Made by a program: the position numbers and the translations under genes. Below the pieces are notes generated by a model. The model did not search any database, was not told the origin of the DNA, and was given only the letters and a program-made list of their open reading frames with translations. From Oscillospiraceae bacterium (GTDB taxonomy: Bacteria > Bacillota > Clostridia > Christensenellales > QALW01), in contig CP091722.1 of NCBI GenBank assembly GCA_022009755.1, forward strand, positions 1,930,001-1,994,000: DNA of 64,000 nucleotides. The letters run 5' to 3'. Shown here one piece after another: positions 1 to 8,194 of the stretch (positions within the stretch are counted from its first letter, which is position 1; every line of letters starts with the position of its first letter).

Positions 1-254
1 AGGCGCTTACATATGCGGGCATTCCGATAGTGGCGGACAGATTTGTGCCCTCGGGAACCATGTATCTGCTGGCAAGTGAGGACTTTGAGCTGCATCAGCT
101 TTGCGACTGGCGCTGGCTGGAGGGGGAGAACGGCAGTATTCTGCGTCAGATACCCGGAAAGCCCGTATTCGGAGCAACGCTTGTGAAGTATGCGGAGCTT
201 ATGTGCTGCCGCCCCTGCGGACAGGCAAGACTTACCGGCATTACCGAGGCTTAA
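1..254 (+). CDS. Phage-type major capsid-like protein, C-terminal part (5' end outside window)
   Basis: The reading frame is open from the window edge to the TAA at 252-254, so the GTG at 30 is internal and the start lies upstream. The visible 84 residues contain the segments GIPIVADRFVPSGTMYLL and LVKYAEL, which resemble the C-terminal ends of phage major capsid or coat proteins, where a Gly-Ile-Pro-Val strand is followed by a position recording a bound-subunit contact. The genes that follow on the same strand also look like virion structural genes, which supports this reading. I infer it is the shell subunit of a prophage or defective phage particle; a different structural role cannot be excluded because most of the protein is missing. 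Confidence 0.55.
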   Translation, partial: ALTYAGIPIVADRFVPSGTMYLLASEDFELHQLCDWRWLEGENGSILRQIPGKPVFGATLVKYAELMCCRPCGQARLTGITEA

Positions 255-280
255 TGGCTGCGTAAGGAAAGTGTTTTTTG

Positions 281-316
281 AAAAAGCCGGCTGCCGTTTC
301 CGGCGGCCGGCTTTTT
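281..316 (+). terminator. Rho-independent terminator after the capsid-like gene
   Basis: A perfect 11-bp stem pairs 281-291 (AAAAAGCCGGC) with 306-316 (GCCGGCTTTTT), ending in a T run. It lies 27 nt after the stop codon. It would limit read-through from the capsid-like gene into the next genes, as expected where the coat protein is made in excess. Confidence 0.8.
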
Positions 317-490
317 ATTAAAGGATTAAAGAGATGACGGCTTTGTTTGGTTTGCGGAGCAAAACAATGCAAGATCGCAAGATCAAAACAATGCAAAGTG
401 AAATCGGGAAACGGGACGGAACCGCCGTGCCGACGGCTTTTGCGGAGGCGCGGCGCAGAAGGACGGGAAATGCAAAACGGAGGAGAGGGC

Positions 491-766
491 ATGCTTAAGG
501 CGGAGCTTGAGAGAATTGAAGGGGATGTGTGCGATATATCGCGCAGGATCCGGGAGGTGGAGCCGGAATATTTTATTGTTTATAACAGAAGGCTTGGGCG
601 CTATGAGCTGCATGACGGCCTGTGCGGCGACACCTTTGCCTGCGTGCTGCCCTTTGATGAGCTGGATGCGCGCAGCTTGCGATATGCGCGGCGCATGAGG
701 GTGGAGAGGATAAACCGGCTGCTGGAGGAGCTGGACCGCGAAAACGGCATGACGGAGCGGGCGTAA
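491..766 (+). CDS. Small phage-type hypothetical protein
   Basis: This 91-residue protein starts at the ATG at 491, preceded by GGAGAGGG. It begins with an amphipathic helix rich in Glu/Arg (about residues 1-22), then a segment with VYNRRLGRYELHD that looks like a short beta-hairpin, and ends in another charged helix. I do not recognise a named family. Its size, position between a capsid-like gene and a further small structural gene, and same orientation suggest a head-assembly or connector accessory protein. That role is inferred from context only. Confidence 0.55.
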   Translation: MLKAELERIEGDVCDISRRIREVEPEYFIVYNRRLGRYELHDGLCGDTFACVLPFDELDARSLRYARRMRVERINRLLEELDRENGMTERA

Positions 767-836
767 CGGCTTTGCATGCGGCGGTCGGCTCCGGTTTTGC
801 GGTAAAGGCGCGCTTGCGGCGCGGAGAGGAGAAAAA

Positions 837-1383
837 ATGACCTTTAAGGAGATGACGGAGGAGTGTATTGCACTTCTGGGAGAGGAATACAGCGCATCGG
901 AGGAAGAGGTGCGCAGCCTTCATGTGAGGCTGGGAAAATGCGTTAACTATGCGTATGAGCGGATAGCGAGGCAGTATTATCATCCGGTAAAGACGGAAAA
1001 AGCGGTTACGGATGAAAGGTGCAGGCTGAAAAAGTCGGAGCTGTCGGAGAGCTTTTGGTATCTGCGCGGGGTAAAATGCGCGGGGCGGGAGGTTGCCGCC
1101 TGCTCGGAGGGAAGCGAAATATTTGTTGGGCATACGCCAAACAGCGAGGTGGAAATTACATATTCCTATGTGCCGCATTATATGGTTTCGGATACGGACA
1201 AGCCCTGCATACCGCAGGGGGGAGGTATCGCCCACGGCGTATATTTTTGCGGCACTGTGTATTTTTATGGAGTCGGAGGGGCGGCATGAGGATGCGGCTG
1301 TATGGAATGCTCAGGCGGAGGCGGCGCTTTCGGGCAGCATTTACCGCCCGGCACACCCGATGCCCGTAAGGAGGTGGCAGTAA
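837..1383 (+). CDS. Phage-type head/tail protein, interrupted by a frame break
   Basis: The protein starts at ATG 837 after GGAGAGGAG. The first frame (to about 1217) gives a helical N terminus with MTEECIALLGEE, and the second frame (1222-1383) gives the C-terminal segment FMESEGRHEDAAVWNAQAEA, which is the kind of ending seen in small phage connector or adaptor proteins. The two parts join cleanly if the run of six Gs at 1217-1222 is really five, giving about 181 residues. The TAA at 1381-1383 overlaps the ATG of the next gene, so the two are likely translationally coupled. Family assignment is weak; the role as a head-tail or neck component is inferred from the neighbours. Confidence 0.5.
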
Positions 1384-2825
1384 TGAGGCTGCCCAAGGTG
1401 AGCGATTCAAGGCGCTGCTCCTTTATGATATCCACCTTTGCCGGAGGGATAGATCAGGAGCCGGATGAGCAGTGCGCAAGGACGGACAGCAGCCCCGAGG
1501 CGTACAATGTGCGCACGGACAACGGTGCGCTGTCGCGGTGCACGGGCTTTGGCGCGGCAAAAAAATACAATGCGGCGGCGGGCAGGGTGCTGCCGGTGCC
1601 TGCGCTGCCGGTGCAGGGCGACATTTTTATATACAGAGAAAAGGAGAATGACACCCTGCTTTTACGCGCGGCGGACGGAGAATACCGGGAAAAGTATGAC
1701 GCGGACAGCGACGGACTGATATTTGAAAAAACATCGGTGCTGGACTGCTCCGGGACGACATATGCGGTGAATTATCAGTCGGACTCCGGGGCGGAGCTGA
1801 TATGCGGGGGGCCGACGCAGGACATGATGCGCAGCACGCCGCTTAAAACAAGCTTATGTGAGGGTTCGCCCAAAATGTACAGGGCGGTGATATATGCAGA
1901 GAGGCTGTTCGGAGTGGGAAACACGCTTTTGCCCAACAGGATATATTTTTCCAAGCAGTATCAGCCCTCGGATTTTACCGTGAGTGCGGAGGCGGGAGGC
2001 TATATTGATGTGCTTCCGGATTACGGCAGCGCGGTGGACATTGTGACCTTCGGAAACAGCATATATATTTTCTGGCAGTACGGGGTGACGCGGCTGAAGG
2101 CGTTTGGGTATCAGAGCGATTTTGTGCTGTCGGACTGCTACCGCTGCTCGGCGGAGATACTGCGAGGCACGGTTCAGGTGTGCACGGACAGGATAATATT
2201 TGCCGCGGCGGACGGCGTATACAGCTTTGACGGAGAGAGTGTGCGCAAGATAAGCCGCCCGGTGAAGAGCTTTTTTGACAGCAGGACGAGCAAGGTGACA
2301 TCGGCGTGCTTCCGGGACTGCTATTATATTGCCATGTGTTCTCCGGCATATGCGGGGGAAAACGCCAATGTGCTGCTGAAATACGATCTGCATACGGCAA
2401 AATGGGAGCTGTATGTGGGGCCGGAGGTAAGGCGGCTGTTCTGCATAAGCCGCAGCGGGCAGGAGCAGCTTATGTTTTTGGGTGCGGGCAACAGGCTGTA
2501 TGCCTTTGACGGGTCGGACAGCTATGACGGCAGTGCGATAAACAGCAAGTGGGTATCCCCCATGAATGCGCTGGGCAGGCCGGATATGCTCAAGCGCAGC
2601 CGGTGCGTGATAATAGGGGCGCAGGGCAGCGGAAGGCTGAAGCTGACCCTTTCAAGCGAGAGGGGCAGCGCATGCAAGCATGTGGTGCTGGGGCCGGAGC
2701 GCAGGATATACCGTGTGCCGCTGAGGGTACTGGGGCAGATGCTTTCCCTGACGGTGGAGAACGACGGCGGAAACGATTTTACCGCAGCGGCGCCCATGGT
2801 GGTGTTTACGGCGGAGAGAGTGTGA
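1383..2825 (+). CDS. Phage-type virion structural protein with propeller-like repeats
   Basis: The 480-residue product starts at ATG 1383, which shares one base with the upstream stop and has AGGAGG ten bases before it. The N terminus (TFAGGIDQEPDEQ, then YNVRTDNGALSRCTGFG) resembles the opening of phage proteins that list a per-gene profile of a beta-structured tail or stabilising protein. Residues of about 100-400 alternate short strands with turns such as YSFDGESVRKIS and LYAFDG, typical of beta-propeller blades. No catalytic motif was seen. It is probably a tail or head-completion component. The family name is not certain. Confidence 0.5.
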   Translation: MRLPKVSDSRRCSFMISTFAGGIDQEPDEQCARTDSSPEAYNVRTDNGALSRCTGFGAAKKYNAAAGRVLPVPALPVQGDIFIYREKENDTLLLRAADGEYREKYDADSDGLIFEKTSVLDCSGTTYAVNYQSDSGAELICGGPTQDMMRSTPLKTSLCEGSPKMYRAVIYAERLFGVGNTLLPNRIYFSKQYQPSDFTVSAEAGGYIDVLPDYGSAVDIVTFGNSIYIFWQYGVTRLKAFGYQSDFVLSDCYRCSAEILRGTVQVCTDRIIFAAADGVYSFDGESVRKISRPVKSFFDSRTSKVTSACFRDCYYIAMCSPAYAGENANVLLKYDLHTAKWELYVGPEVRRLFCISRSGQEQLMFLGAGNRLYAFDGSDSYDGSAINSKWVSPMNALGRPDMLKRSRCVIIGAQGSGRLKLTLSSERGSACKHVVLGPERRIYRVPLRVLGQMLSLTVENDGGNDFTAAAPMVVFTAERV

Positions 2826-2829
2826 CGAA

Positions 2830-3221
2830 ATGACGGGCTTGAAGGAACGGGTAGAGGAGCTGGAAATGCTTATTTACGGCATGAGCCGCCCGGCGCACGC
2901 GGTAAATGCGGCGGCGGTGACGCTGGAAAGCGGCGAGAAGGTGCTTTTTACAAGCAGGGCAAAGGCGGCGGTGAGAAGCGGAACGCTTCTTATGCGCATT
3001 TCGGCTGCAAGCGAAGCGACGGTGGAGATAAGGCTGCGGGATGAAGCGGGAGCGCAGGCGGGCAGCGCGGCGGTATTTAAGGTGGCGCCGGGAGAGCACT
3101 CCTATGTGTTTCCGTTTTATTCCCAAAGCAAGGGCACATTTGCGGTGTGCGCAGGGCGAGCGCGGGCAGCGCGGCAATAGCTGCGGGGGCGGCGGAAATC
3201 ACGGTGTATGGCGGCGCCTGA
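2830..3221 (+). CDS. Small phage-type protein with N-terminal helix, interrupted by a frame break
   Basis: It starts at ATG 2830, four bases after the preceding stop. The first 20 residues form a short coiled-coil-like helix (GLKERVEELEMLIYG), followed by a beta-rich domain of Ala/Gly/Val content that resembles a small immunoglobulin-like or jelly-roll fold. The first frame stops at 3180, but adding one G to the GGG at 3154-3156 joins it to a second frame that continues the same repetitive Ala/Gly/Ser sequence and ends VYGGA at 3221, giving about 130 residues. Its place suggests a structural or fibre-like accessory protein. No family was recognised. Confidence 0.45.
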
Positions 3222-3270
3222 TGTGAAAAAGGCGGCGGACGCGATAAAAGCAGAAAAAAGGGAGGATATT

Positions 3271-4149
3271 ATGGAATTTACCTATCACAGAGTGGAAAAG
3301 GGAGAGACGCTGGAGAGCATATCCAAGAAATACGGCGTGAGCAAGCATGTGCTTGCAAGGATAAACAACGGGCTTAAGAACTCGCAGCTGAGCGAGGGGA
3401 AGTATATTATCATCTGCAAGGGCGATGTAGCGGGAGAGGAACAGAAAGACGGTAAAAGCACGGCTGCGGCTGCGGACGAAAAAAAGGACGACAGGAAAAA
3501 CGGGCATCTGGAACGCAGGGAGCTGACCAAGGAGGAGCTGAGAAAGCTGGCTCTTGAGGAGGTGGGGGACAACTCCAACCGCCTGGAGGGGCTGAGGCTG
3601 GGCAAGGAAAGCTCCCTTATGAAGCTGGACAACCGCAAAAAGCGGGAAACTGAGGATCACGAGGCGACGGTGCGCGAGCTGGAACGCGAGCTTGCAAAGG
3701 ACAAGGGGGATTTTATGCAGGACGCGATAAAGCAGGGAATATCACGCTCAAGCATTGTGGAAAGTGTGGGACAGCAGCTGGAGGAGGAAAAAGGGCAGAA
3801 GCAGGAGGAAAGCCGGCGCAAGCTGGACAGCATGCTTTCGGAGCTGGACGGGACGCGCGATATGCTGCTTAAGCAATACCGCAACGATGTTGAGGCGGCG
3901 AAGCTTCAGTATGAAAAGGCGCTCAGGGCGGCGCAGGAGAGGCTGGAGACAAAAAATAATGCCGCAAACGATAAAATCGACGCTTACAACGGCGATATTC
4001 CGGAGGAAGCGGGGTATGCGCTGGTGCAGGGACTTCTGGGGACCTTAGGCAAAAAGACGGCAAAAGAGTATCTTCAGGGCAATGAAACGAAGCTTCGCGG
4101 ATCGTGGGGAAACCGGCTTTACGACAGACTTATGGAGAGGTACAGATAA
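3271..4149 (+). CDS. LysM-domain coiled-coil protein at the end of the phage-type module
   Basis: The 292-residue protein starts at ATG 3271, eight bases after AGGGAGGA. Residues 1-46 are a clear LysM domain (HRVEKGETLESISKKYGVSK, then LSEGKYIIICKG), which in known families binds peptidoglycan or chitin. A charged linker leads to a long Lys/Glu/Arg-rich region (about residues 70-240) with heptad-like coiled-coil character, and a C-terminal segment with GYALVQGLLGTLGKKTAKEY. There is no signal peptide. As the last gene of the structural cluster it could tether a virion part to the cell wall or act as a chaperone or scaffold. That role is inferred. Confidence 0.6.
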   Translation: MEFTYHRVEKGETLESISKKYGVSKHVLARINNGLKNSQLSEGKYIIICKGDVAGEEQKDGKSTAAAADEKKDDRKNGHLERRELTKEELRKLALEEVGDNSNRLEGLRLGKESSLMKLDNRKKRETEDHEATVRELERELAKDKGDFMQDAIKQGISRSSIVESVGQQLEEEKGQKQEESRRKLDSMLSELDGTRDMLLKQYRNDVEAAKLQYEKALRAAQERLETKNNAANDKIDAYNGDIPEEAGYALVQGLLGTLGKKTAKEYLQGNETKLRGSWGNRLYDRLMERYR

Positions 4150-4180
4150 GCGCAGGGGCATCGGTGCTGCGCCGGGGCTT

Positions 4181-4213
4181 AAGAAGGCAGTGCAAGGTTT
4201 GCGCTGCCTTCTT
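4181..4213 (+). terminator. Hairpin terminator closing the phage-type module
   Basis: A perfect 10-bp stem pairs 4181-4190 (AAGAAGGCAG) with 4204-4213 (CTGCCTTCTT). The T run after it is short, so termination may be partial. A closely similar hairpin (same right arm) occurs at 36309-36340. Confidence 0.6.
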
Positions 4214-4280
4214 AACTTATGAAGCCTTTCTTGACGGGACGCTTTTGAAAAGCGGCTTTTTGGGAAAATGATAAAAACTC

Positions 4281-4309
4281 TTGACAGAGCGGGAAAAGAG
4301 TGATATTTT
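4281..4309 (+). promoter_or_regulatory. Sigma-A-type promoter for the Trp T-box operon
   Basis: TTGACA at 4281-4286 is followed after 17 bases by TATTTT at 4304-4309. Transcription would start about 4316, just before the T-box leader. Confidence 0.65.
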
Positions 4310-4317
4310 ATTCTAAA

Positions 4318-4571
4318 GAAAAAATCAAACCGTTGATGGGGAGATCAAACCGAACAGCGCACTCAAAGAGAGCCGGCGATGGTGAAAATCCGGCAGGAAG
4401 CGGATCGGCAAATGGACCCCGAAGGACCGAATGAAAGCATATGCAAGTAGTTGCGGGCGGTTGTCCTCCGTTATAGGGACGGGAATGTGTCGGCATTCAC
4501 CGGCGGGAGACCGCCAGCCAAGGTGGCAGCAGGAGAATAACACCTGTCCTTGTAAAGGACGGGTGTTTTTG
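4318..4571 (+). promoter_or_regulatory. T-box leader, probable tryptophan specificity
   Basis: The leader carries the AGAGAG loop-E motif at 4367-4372, the stem CCGGC...CCGGC with GGTGAAAATCC around 4381, and the T-box bulge sequence AAGGTGGCAGCAGG at about 4519-4533. The downstream hairpin 4539-4571 (ACACCTGTCCTT pairing with AAGGACGGGTGT, then a T run) is the terminator. The candidate specifier is TGG at 4413-4415, set in a context of AAATGGACC, which reads Trp. T-box RNAs bind uncharged tRNA and open the terminator when the amino acid is scarce. The downstream trpXYZ-type importer agrees with Trp. The specifier assignment is mine and not checked by a covariance model. Confidence 0.8.
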
Positions 4572-4590
4572 TTTTTAAGTTTAAGGAGGG

Positions 4591-4713
4591 ATGAGCGTGA
4601 AAAAGGAAACGATGCGATGGCGCTGCTCGCGCGCAGAGGACGGAAGCATGAAGTACAAAAACAAAAAATATTTATTCCGGCGCTCAGGCTCCGGGGAAGG
4701 AAGAGAAAAATGA
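4591..4713 (+). CDS. Short leader ORF (40 codons) between T-box and trpX
   Basis: Right after the T-box terminator a strong ribosome site, TAAGGAGGG, leads into ATG 4591. The frame runs 40 codons and its TGA (4711-4713) overlaps the trpX start as ATGA. The product would be very basic (MSVKKETMRWRC at the start) and contains one Trp codon. Such a well-initiated, coupled short frame could set trpX translation, either as a sensor of Trp-tRNA supply or simply to deliver ribosomes. It shows no similarity I recognise, so the peptide itself may be irrelevant. Confidence 0.45.
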   Translation: MSVKKETMRWRCSRAEDGSMKYKNKKYLFRRSGSGEGREK

Positions 4714-5699
4714 AAAAGAATATATTGAAAAAAATAACTGCCTTTGCGGCTGCCGCCGTGCTTATTGTATGCACTCTGCTGTTTGCGGGATGTCAGAATG
4801 ACGGAAAAATAAGGATAAGCATAGCGCAGATTGCGGACCATCCCTCCCTTGACACCATAAGGGACAGCATTGTAAAAACGCTGGCGGAAAACGGCTATAA
4901 GGACGGGGAAAACTGCGTGATAGTAACCAAGAGCGCGCAGGGCGACGCTTCAAACCTGAACACGATAATGGACAATTTTGCCGCCAATAAAAGCGATGTT
5001 GTTATTGCCATAGCCACCCCCACCGCCATGCAGGCGCTGAACATAGCGGACAAGGTGCCGGTGCTGTTTTCGGCGGTAAGCAGCCCTGTTGAGGCGGGGC
5101 TTACAAGCAGCCTTGAGCATCCGGACAAAAATGTTACGGGAACCTGCGATGCAGTGCCGGTGGACAGAATAATCGACCTTGCGCTGCAGCTGTATCCGGA
5201 AATCAAAACCATGGGCTTTATATACAATGTGGCGGAGGCGTCAAGCGAGGCGAATGTGCGCGCCGCCAAGAAGTATTGTCAGGAGAAGGGCATAGCCTGC
5301 ACAGAGGCGACGGTGGCAAACTCCAGTGAGGTGCAGCAGGCGGCGCGGGCGCTTGTGACAAAATGCGACGCGATATTCACCCCCACCGACAACACCGTGG
5401 CAACGGGCATGACCTCCCTTTCGGAAATTGCGGCCGAGGCTAAGATACCCGTGTTTGCCGGTGCGGACTCCATGGTGAAGGACGGCGCTTTGGCCACGAT
5501 AGGCATAAACTACGAGGATCTCGGACGGGAGACCGCGCTTATGGCGGTAAAGGTGCTTACAGGCACGAAGGTAAGCGATATCCCGATTAAGGTTTTTGAC
5601 GATCTTGATACCTATATCAACACAAAAACGGCGGCACAGATAGGCTTTGAGTTCAGCCCGGAGTTTCTTGCCGGAGAACGGGTAATAGATCTTGCATAA
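4710..5699 (+). CDS. trpX: ABC transporter substrate-binding lipoprotein, TrpX-type (tryptophan)
   Basis: The 329-residue protein has a lipoprotein signal: basic MKKNILKK, a hydrophobic stretch and the lipobox LLFAGC near residues 20-25. The mature part matches the ABC_sub_bind family (PF04392 type), with IRISIAQIADHPSLDTIRDSI, VVIAIATPTAMQAL and a FTPTDNTVATGM-like segment in the second lobe. It would capture the ligand outside the cell for the permease and ATPase encoded next. The start at 4710 is chosen because it gives the intact signal peptide and overlaps the leader ORF stop. T-box control and the family's known link with tryptophan support the ligand; aromatic or related compounds are alternatives. 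Confidence 0.85.
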   Translation: MKKNILKKITAFAAAAVLIVCTLLFAGCQNDGKIRISIAQIADHPSLDTIRDSIVKTLAENGYKDGENCVIVTKSAQGDASNLNTIMDNFAANKSDVVIAIATPTAMQALNIADKVPVLFSAVSSPVEAGLTSSLEHPDKNVTGTCDAVPVDRIIDLALQLYPEIKTMGFIYNVAEASSEANVRAAKKYCQEKGIACTEATVANSSEVQQAARALVTKCDAIFTPTDNTVATGMTSLSEIAAEAKIPVFAGADSMVKDGALATIGINYEDLGRETALMAVKVLTGTKVSDIPIKVFDDLDTYINTKTAAQIGFEFSPEFLAGERVIDLA

Positions 5700-5702
5700 A
5701 AG

Positions 5703-5734
5703 AAAAACGGCAGGCTGCGCTGCCTGCCGTTTTT
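5703..5734 (+). terminator. Intra-operon hairpin between trpX and trpY
   Basis: A perfect 13-bp stem (5703-5715 with 5722-5734) with a six-base loop and a terminal T run sits directly behind trpX. As a partial terminator it would make binding protein in excess over the membrane subunits, and it would also protect the trpX mRNA 3' end. Confidence 0.75.
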
Positions 5735-5756
5735 GATACTTCCGGGGGAGAAAGAT

Positions 5757-6621
5757 ATGGATACATTTTTGTACATAGCCCAGGGAGCTTTTGAGCAGGG
5801 GCTGATATATTCCTTTATGGTGATGGGACTGTATGTTTCCTATAAAATACTCAACGTAGCCGACCTGACGGTGGACAGCTCGTTTACGCTGGGGGCGGCG
5901 GTGAGCGCGGTGTTTACGGCCATGGGGCTGCCGTGGCTGGGGCTGCTTGCGGGCATGCTTGCCGGAGTGCTTGCGGGGCTTGTTACCGGCGTGCTCCAGA
6001 CCAAGCTGCGCATACAGCCTATCCTTGCGGGGATACTTACCATGACCGGGCTGTACTCGGTGAACCTTATAATAATGGGCAAAAGCACATATTCCACTGC
6101 CGGCAAGGCAAATGTGTACTCGCTGCTTTCCTTTTTGCCGGGAAATCAGCAAGGGAATTCTGCTTATTCTGCTTACGGCGGCGGGAGTGGCGTTGCTTGC
6201 ATGGTTTTTCCGTACGCAGGTAGGAATGTCGGTGCGGGCAACGGGCGACAATGAGCAGATGGTGCGGGCGTCGTCCATAAATTCCGATGCGATGAAGCTT
6301 ATAGGCCTTGCCATAGCGAATGCCTTTGTGGCGCTTTCGGGCGGGCTTTTGCAGCAGTACAACAGCGCGGCGGATATAAGCATGGGCGTGGGCACGGTGG
6401 TGATAGGGCTTGCGGCGATAGTGATAGGCGAGGTGCTTATACGCAGGCGCGGAGTTGTGTTCGGGCTGCTGGCGGCGGTGCTGGGGTCGGTGATATACCG
6501 GGCTATATGCGCCCTTGTTTTGCAGATAGGACTGGATGCCAACTACATGAAGCTGTTTACCGCGCTGTTTATAACGGCGGCCATATCGGTGCCTGCGCTT
6601 AAAAAGACGCGCGGAAAGTGA
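5757..6621 (+). CDS. trpY: ABC transporter permease, TrpY-type, interrupted by a frame break
   Basis: ATG 5757 follows GGGGGAG. The first frame (to about 6140) encodes several membrane helices, including ADLTVDSSFTLGAAVSAVF, typical of the BPD/branched-chain-like permeases of this importer class. The second frame (about 6135-6621) continues with RTQVGMSVRATGDNEQMVRA, which is the cytoplasmic coupling loop conserved in the family, and ends in LKKTRGK. Removing one base, for example from the T5 run at 6132-6136, joins them into about 287 residues. The gene sits between trpX and the ATPase gene, ten bases before the latter. It forms the transmembrane channel of the proposed tryptophan importer. 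Confidence 0.8.
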
Positions 6622-6631
6622 GGGAAGGACG

Positions 6632-7420
6632 ATGCTGGAGCTTAAGAATGTAAGCGTAATATACGGCCGGGGCACGGTGAACCAGCGCAATGCGCTGGAC
6701 GGAGTGAGCCTTAAGGCGGATAAAGGAGATTTTATTACCGTCATAGGCTCAAACGGCGCCGGAAAATCTACTCTTTTGGGCGCGATAGCGGGCTCCTGCC
6801 CCGTAAGCGGGGGGAGCATTATTCTGGACGGGGAGGACATTACGCGCAAGCCGGAGCATAAACGGGCGTGCAGCATAGGCCGGCTGTTTCAGAATACGCT
6901 GGCGGGGACGGCACCCGGCATGACCGTTGAGGAAAATTTGGGGCTGGCCTACGGCAGGGGCTCGCGCCGGGGGCTGGGCAGATGTATAAGCGCACAGGAC
7001 CGCAGGCTGTTCAAGGAAAGGCTGGAAACGCTGGGGCTGGGGCTGGAAAACATGCTGGATGTGAAGGTGGGCGTGCTTTCCGGCGGACAAAGGCAGGCTA
7101 TCACACTGCTTATGGCCACGATGATAACCCCGAAGCTGCTGCTGCTGGACGAGCATACCGCAGCGCTGGACCCCAAGACGGCGCAGCAGGTTATGAACAT
7201 AACCAAGCAGGTGGTTCAAAGGGATAATATTACAACGCTTATGGTCACGCACAATATTGCGGGAGCGCTTTCGGCGGGAAATAAAACGCTGGTGCTCAAT
7301 CAGGGACGGGTGCTTACCGTGCTTGAAGGGGAAAAACGGGCGCAGCTTACGCCGGAGGGGCTTATGAGCCTGTACGGCGAGGATGCGGCGCAGGCACTGT
7401 CGGACAGAATGCTGCTGTGA
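6632..7420 (+). CDS. trpZ: ABC transporter ATP-binding protein, TrpZ-type
   Basis: The 262-residue protein has Walker A GSNGAGKST (about residues 38-46), a Q-loop region RLFQNTLAGTAPGMT, the signature LSGGQRQ (about 148-154) and Walker B LLLLDEHTAALD. These are complete, so it should hydrolyse ATP to drive uptake through the TrpY permease. It starts at ATG 6632 after GGAAGG and ends the trpXYZ unit. A C-terminal extension of about 40 residues beyond the H-loop (MVTHNI) is normal for this group. Confidence 0.88.
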   Translation: MLELKNVSVIYGRGTVNQRNALDGVSLKADKGDFITVIGSNGAGKSTLLGAIAGSCPVSGGSIILDGEDITRKPEHKRACSIGRLFQNTLAGTAPGMTVEENLGLAYGRGSRRGLGRCISAQDRRLFKERLETLGLGLENMLDVKVGVLSGGQRQAITLLMATMITPKLLLLDEHTAALDPKTAQQVMNITKQVVQRDNITTLMVTHNIAGALSAGNKTLVLNQGRVLTVLEGEKRAQLTPEGLMSLYGEDAAQALSDRMLL

Positions 7421-7484
7421 AAAACGGCGTTTGGCCTTCTTTGCACGGGCATATGTTTTTATATCGGAATTATTATTGCAAAAT

Positions 7485-7514
7485 CGGTACGGAAGCTTTT
7501 TCGTGCCGTTTTTT
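7485..7514 (+). terminator. Terminator of the trpXYZ operon
   Basis: A seven-base stem (CGGTACG at 7485-7491 with CGTGCCG at 7502-7508, one wobble pair) is followed by six Ts. Confidence 0.65.
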
Positions 7515-7594
7515 ATTATGTGTTACGGTAAAAATCGGTGCGCCGTAAGGCGTGCGGGTGCGCGGGCGGGCATTCGGCGCTTCAAACGGCGCTT

Positions 7595-7690
7595 CGAAGA
7601 AAAATAATTATAATTAGCATGAGCAAAATTAAAAAAATCAATTCTTGTTTTAATAAAATTAAATATAAATTAAAAATAATTAAAATTGGT
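7595..7690. promoter_or_regulatory. Very AT-rich tract upstream of a strong promoter
   Basis: About 95 bases are almost entirely A and T, with repeated AAAATTAAA-type words, in an otherwise GC-rich genome. The tract ends immediately before the -35 element at 7692. It looks like an extended UP element or a site for an AT-binding nucleoid protein. Between the trpZ stop and this tract I see only the terminator at 7485. Confidence 0.55.
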
Positions 7691-7691
7691 A

Positions 7692-7720
7692 TTGACAACG
7701 CTGCTGCGGTGTGCTAATAT
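7692..7720 (+). promoter_or_regulatory. Consensus sigma-A promoter for the DUF2089/bactofilin-like operon
   Basis: TTGACA (7692-7697), a 17-base spacer, and TAATAT (7715-7720). Transcription would begin near 7727, leaving a leader of about 68 bases. Confidence 0.8.
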
Positions 7721-7794
7721 TTAGGCATGATACGGGCGCGCTTTATCATTGATAACACTTTTGTATTCTGAAAGCTTTTCGGAGGTAGAGATTT

Positions 7795-8169
7795 ATGAAG
7801 CATGCTGCTCCGGGGAAATGCCCCGTTTGCGGACACGGTTTTAAGGTGACGGAACTTAAATGCGACGGCTGCGGCGCCGTGCTGCGCGGGGATTTCAGCC
7901 CGTGCGCGTTCTGCACGCTGGATAAGGAGCAGCTGGCCTTTCTGACGGCTTTTTTGAGCTGCCGCGGGTCGCTCAAGGATATGGAGAAGGCGCTGGGCAT
8001 TTCCTATCCCACGATAAAAAACCGTTTGGAGAGCCTTATTACGGCATTGGGCTTGCAGGAGGAGCAGGATCGCAGAGAGATACTGCGCCGTGTGAGCCAG
8101 GGAAAGCTGAGCTCCCGTCAGGCACTGGAGCTTATGGAAAAAGGAGAGCGGCAGAATAAAAAGGGCTGA
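7795..8169 (+). CDS. DUF2089-type zinc-ribbon and helix-turn-helix protein
   Basis: This 124-residue protein begins with two CxxC pairs (CPVCGHG and CDGCG, residues 9-29) that would hold one zinc ion. The rest is a helix-turn-helix region (LKDMEKALGISYPTIKNRLESL) and a C-terminal helix GKLSSRQALELM. This is the layout of the DUF2089 family, thought to regulate membrane or envelope genes. ATG 7795 follows GGAGG. It lies 25 bases upstream of the bactofilin-like gene and most likely controls it and itself. The regulatory role is inferred from domain type and position. Confidence 0.75.
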   Translation: MKHAAPGKCPVCGHGFKVTELKCDGCGAVLRGDFSPCAFCTLDKEQLAFLTAFLSCRGSLKDMEKALGISYPTIKNRLESLITALGLQEEQDRREILRRVSQGKLSSRQALELMEKGERQNKKG

Positions 8170-8194
8170 TTTTATTAAAACGAGGTGCGGCAAT

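Noticed and set aside
30..254. Capsid-like gene starting at GTG 30
   Set aside because: The same frame is open to the window edge and the upstream residues continue the family pattern, so this is an internal codon.
1302..1382. Start of the propeller-like phage protein at 1302
   Set aside because: This region encodes the C terminus of the upstream protein in another frame, and AGGAGG with ATG 1383 marks the real start.
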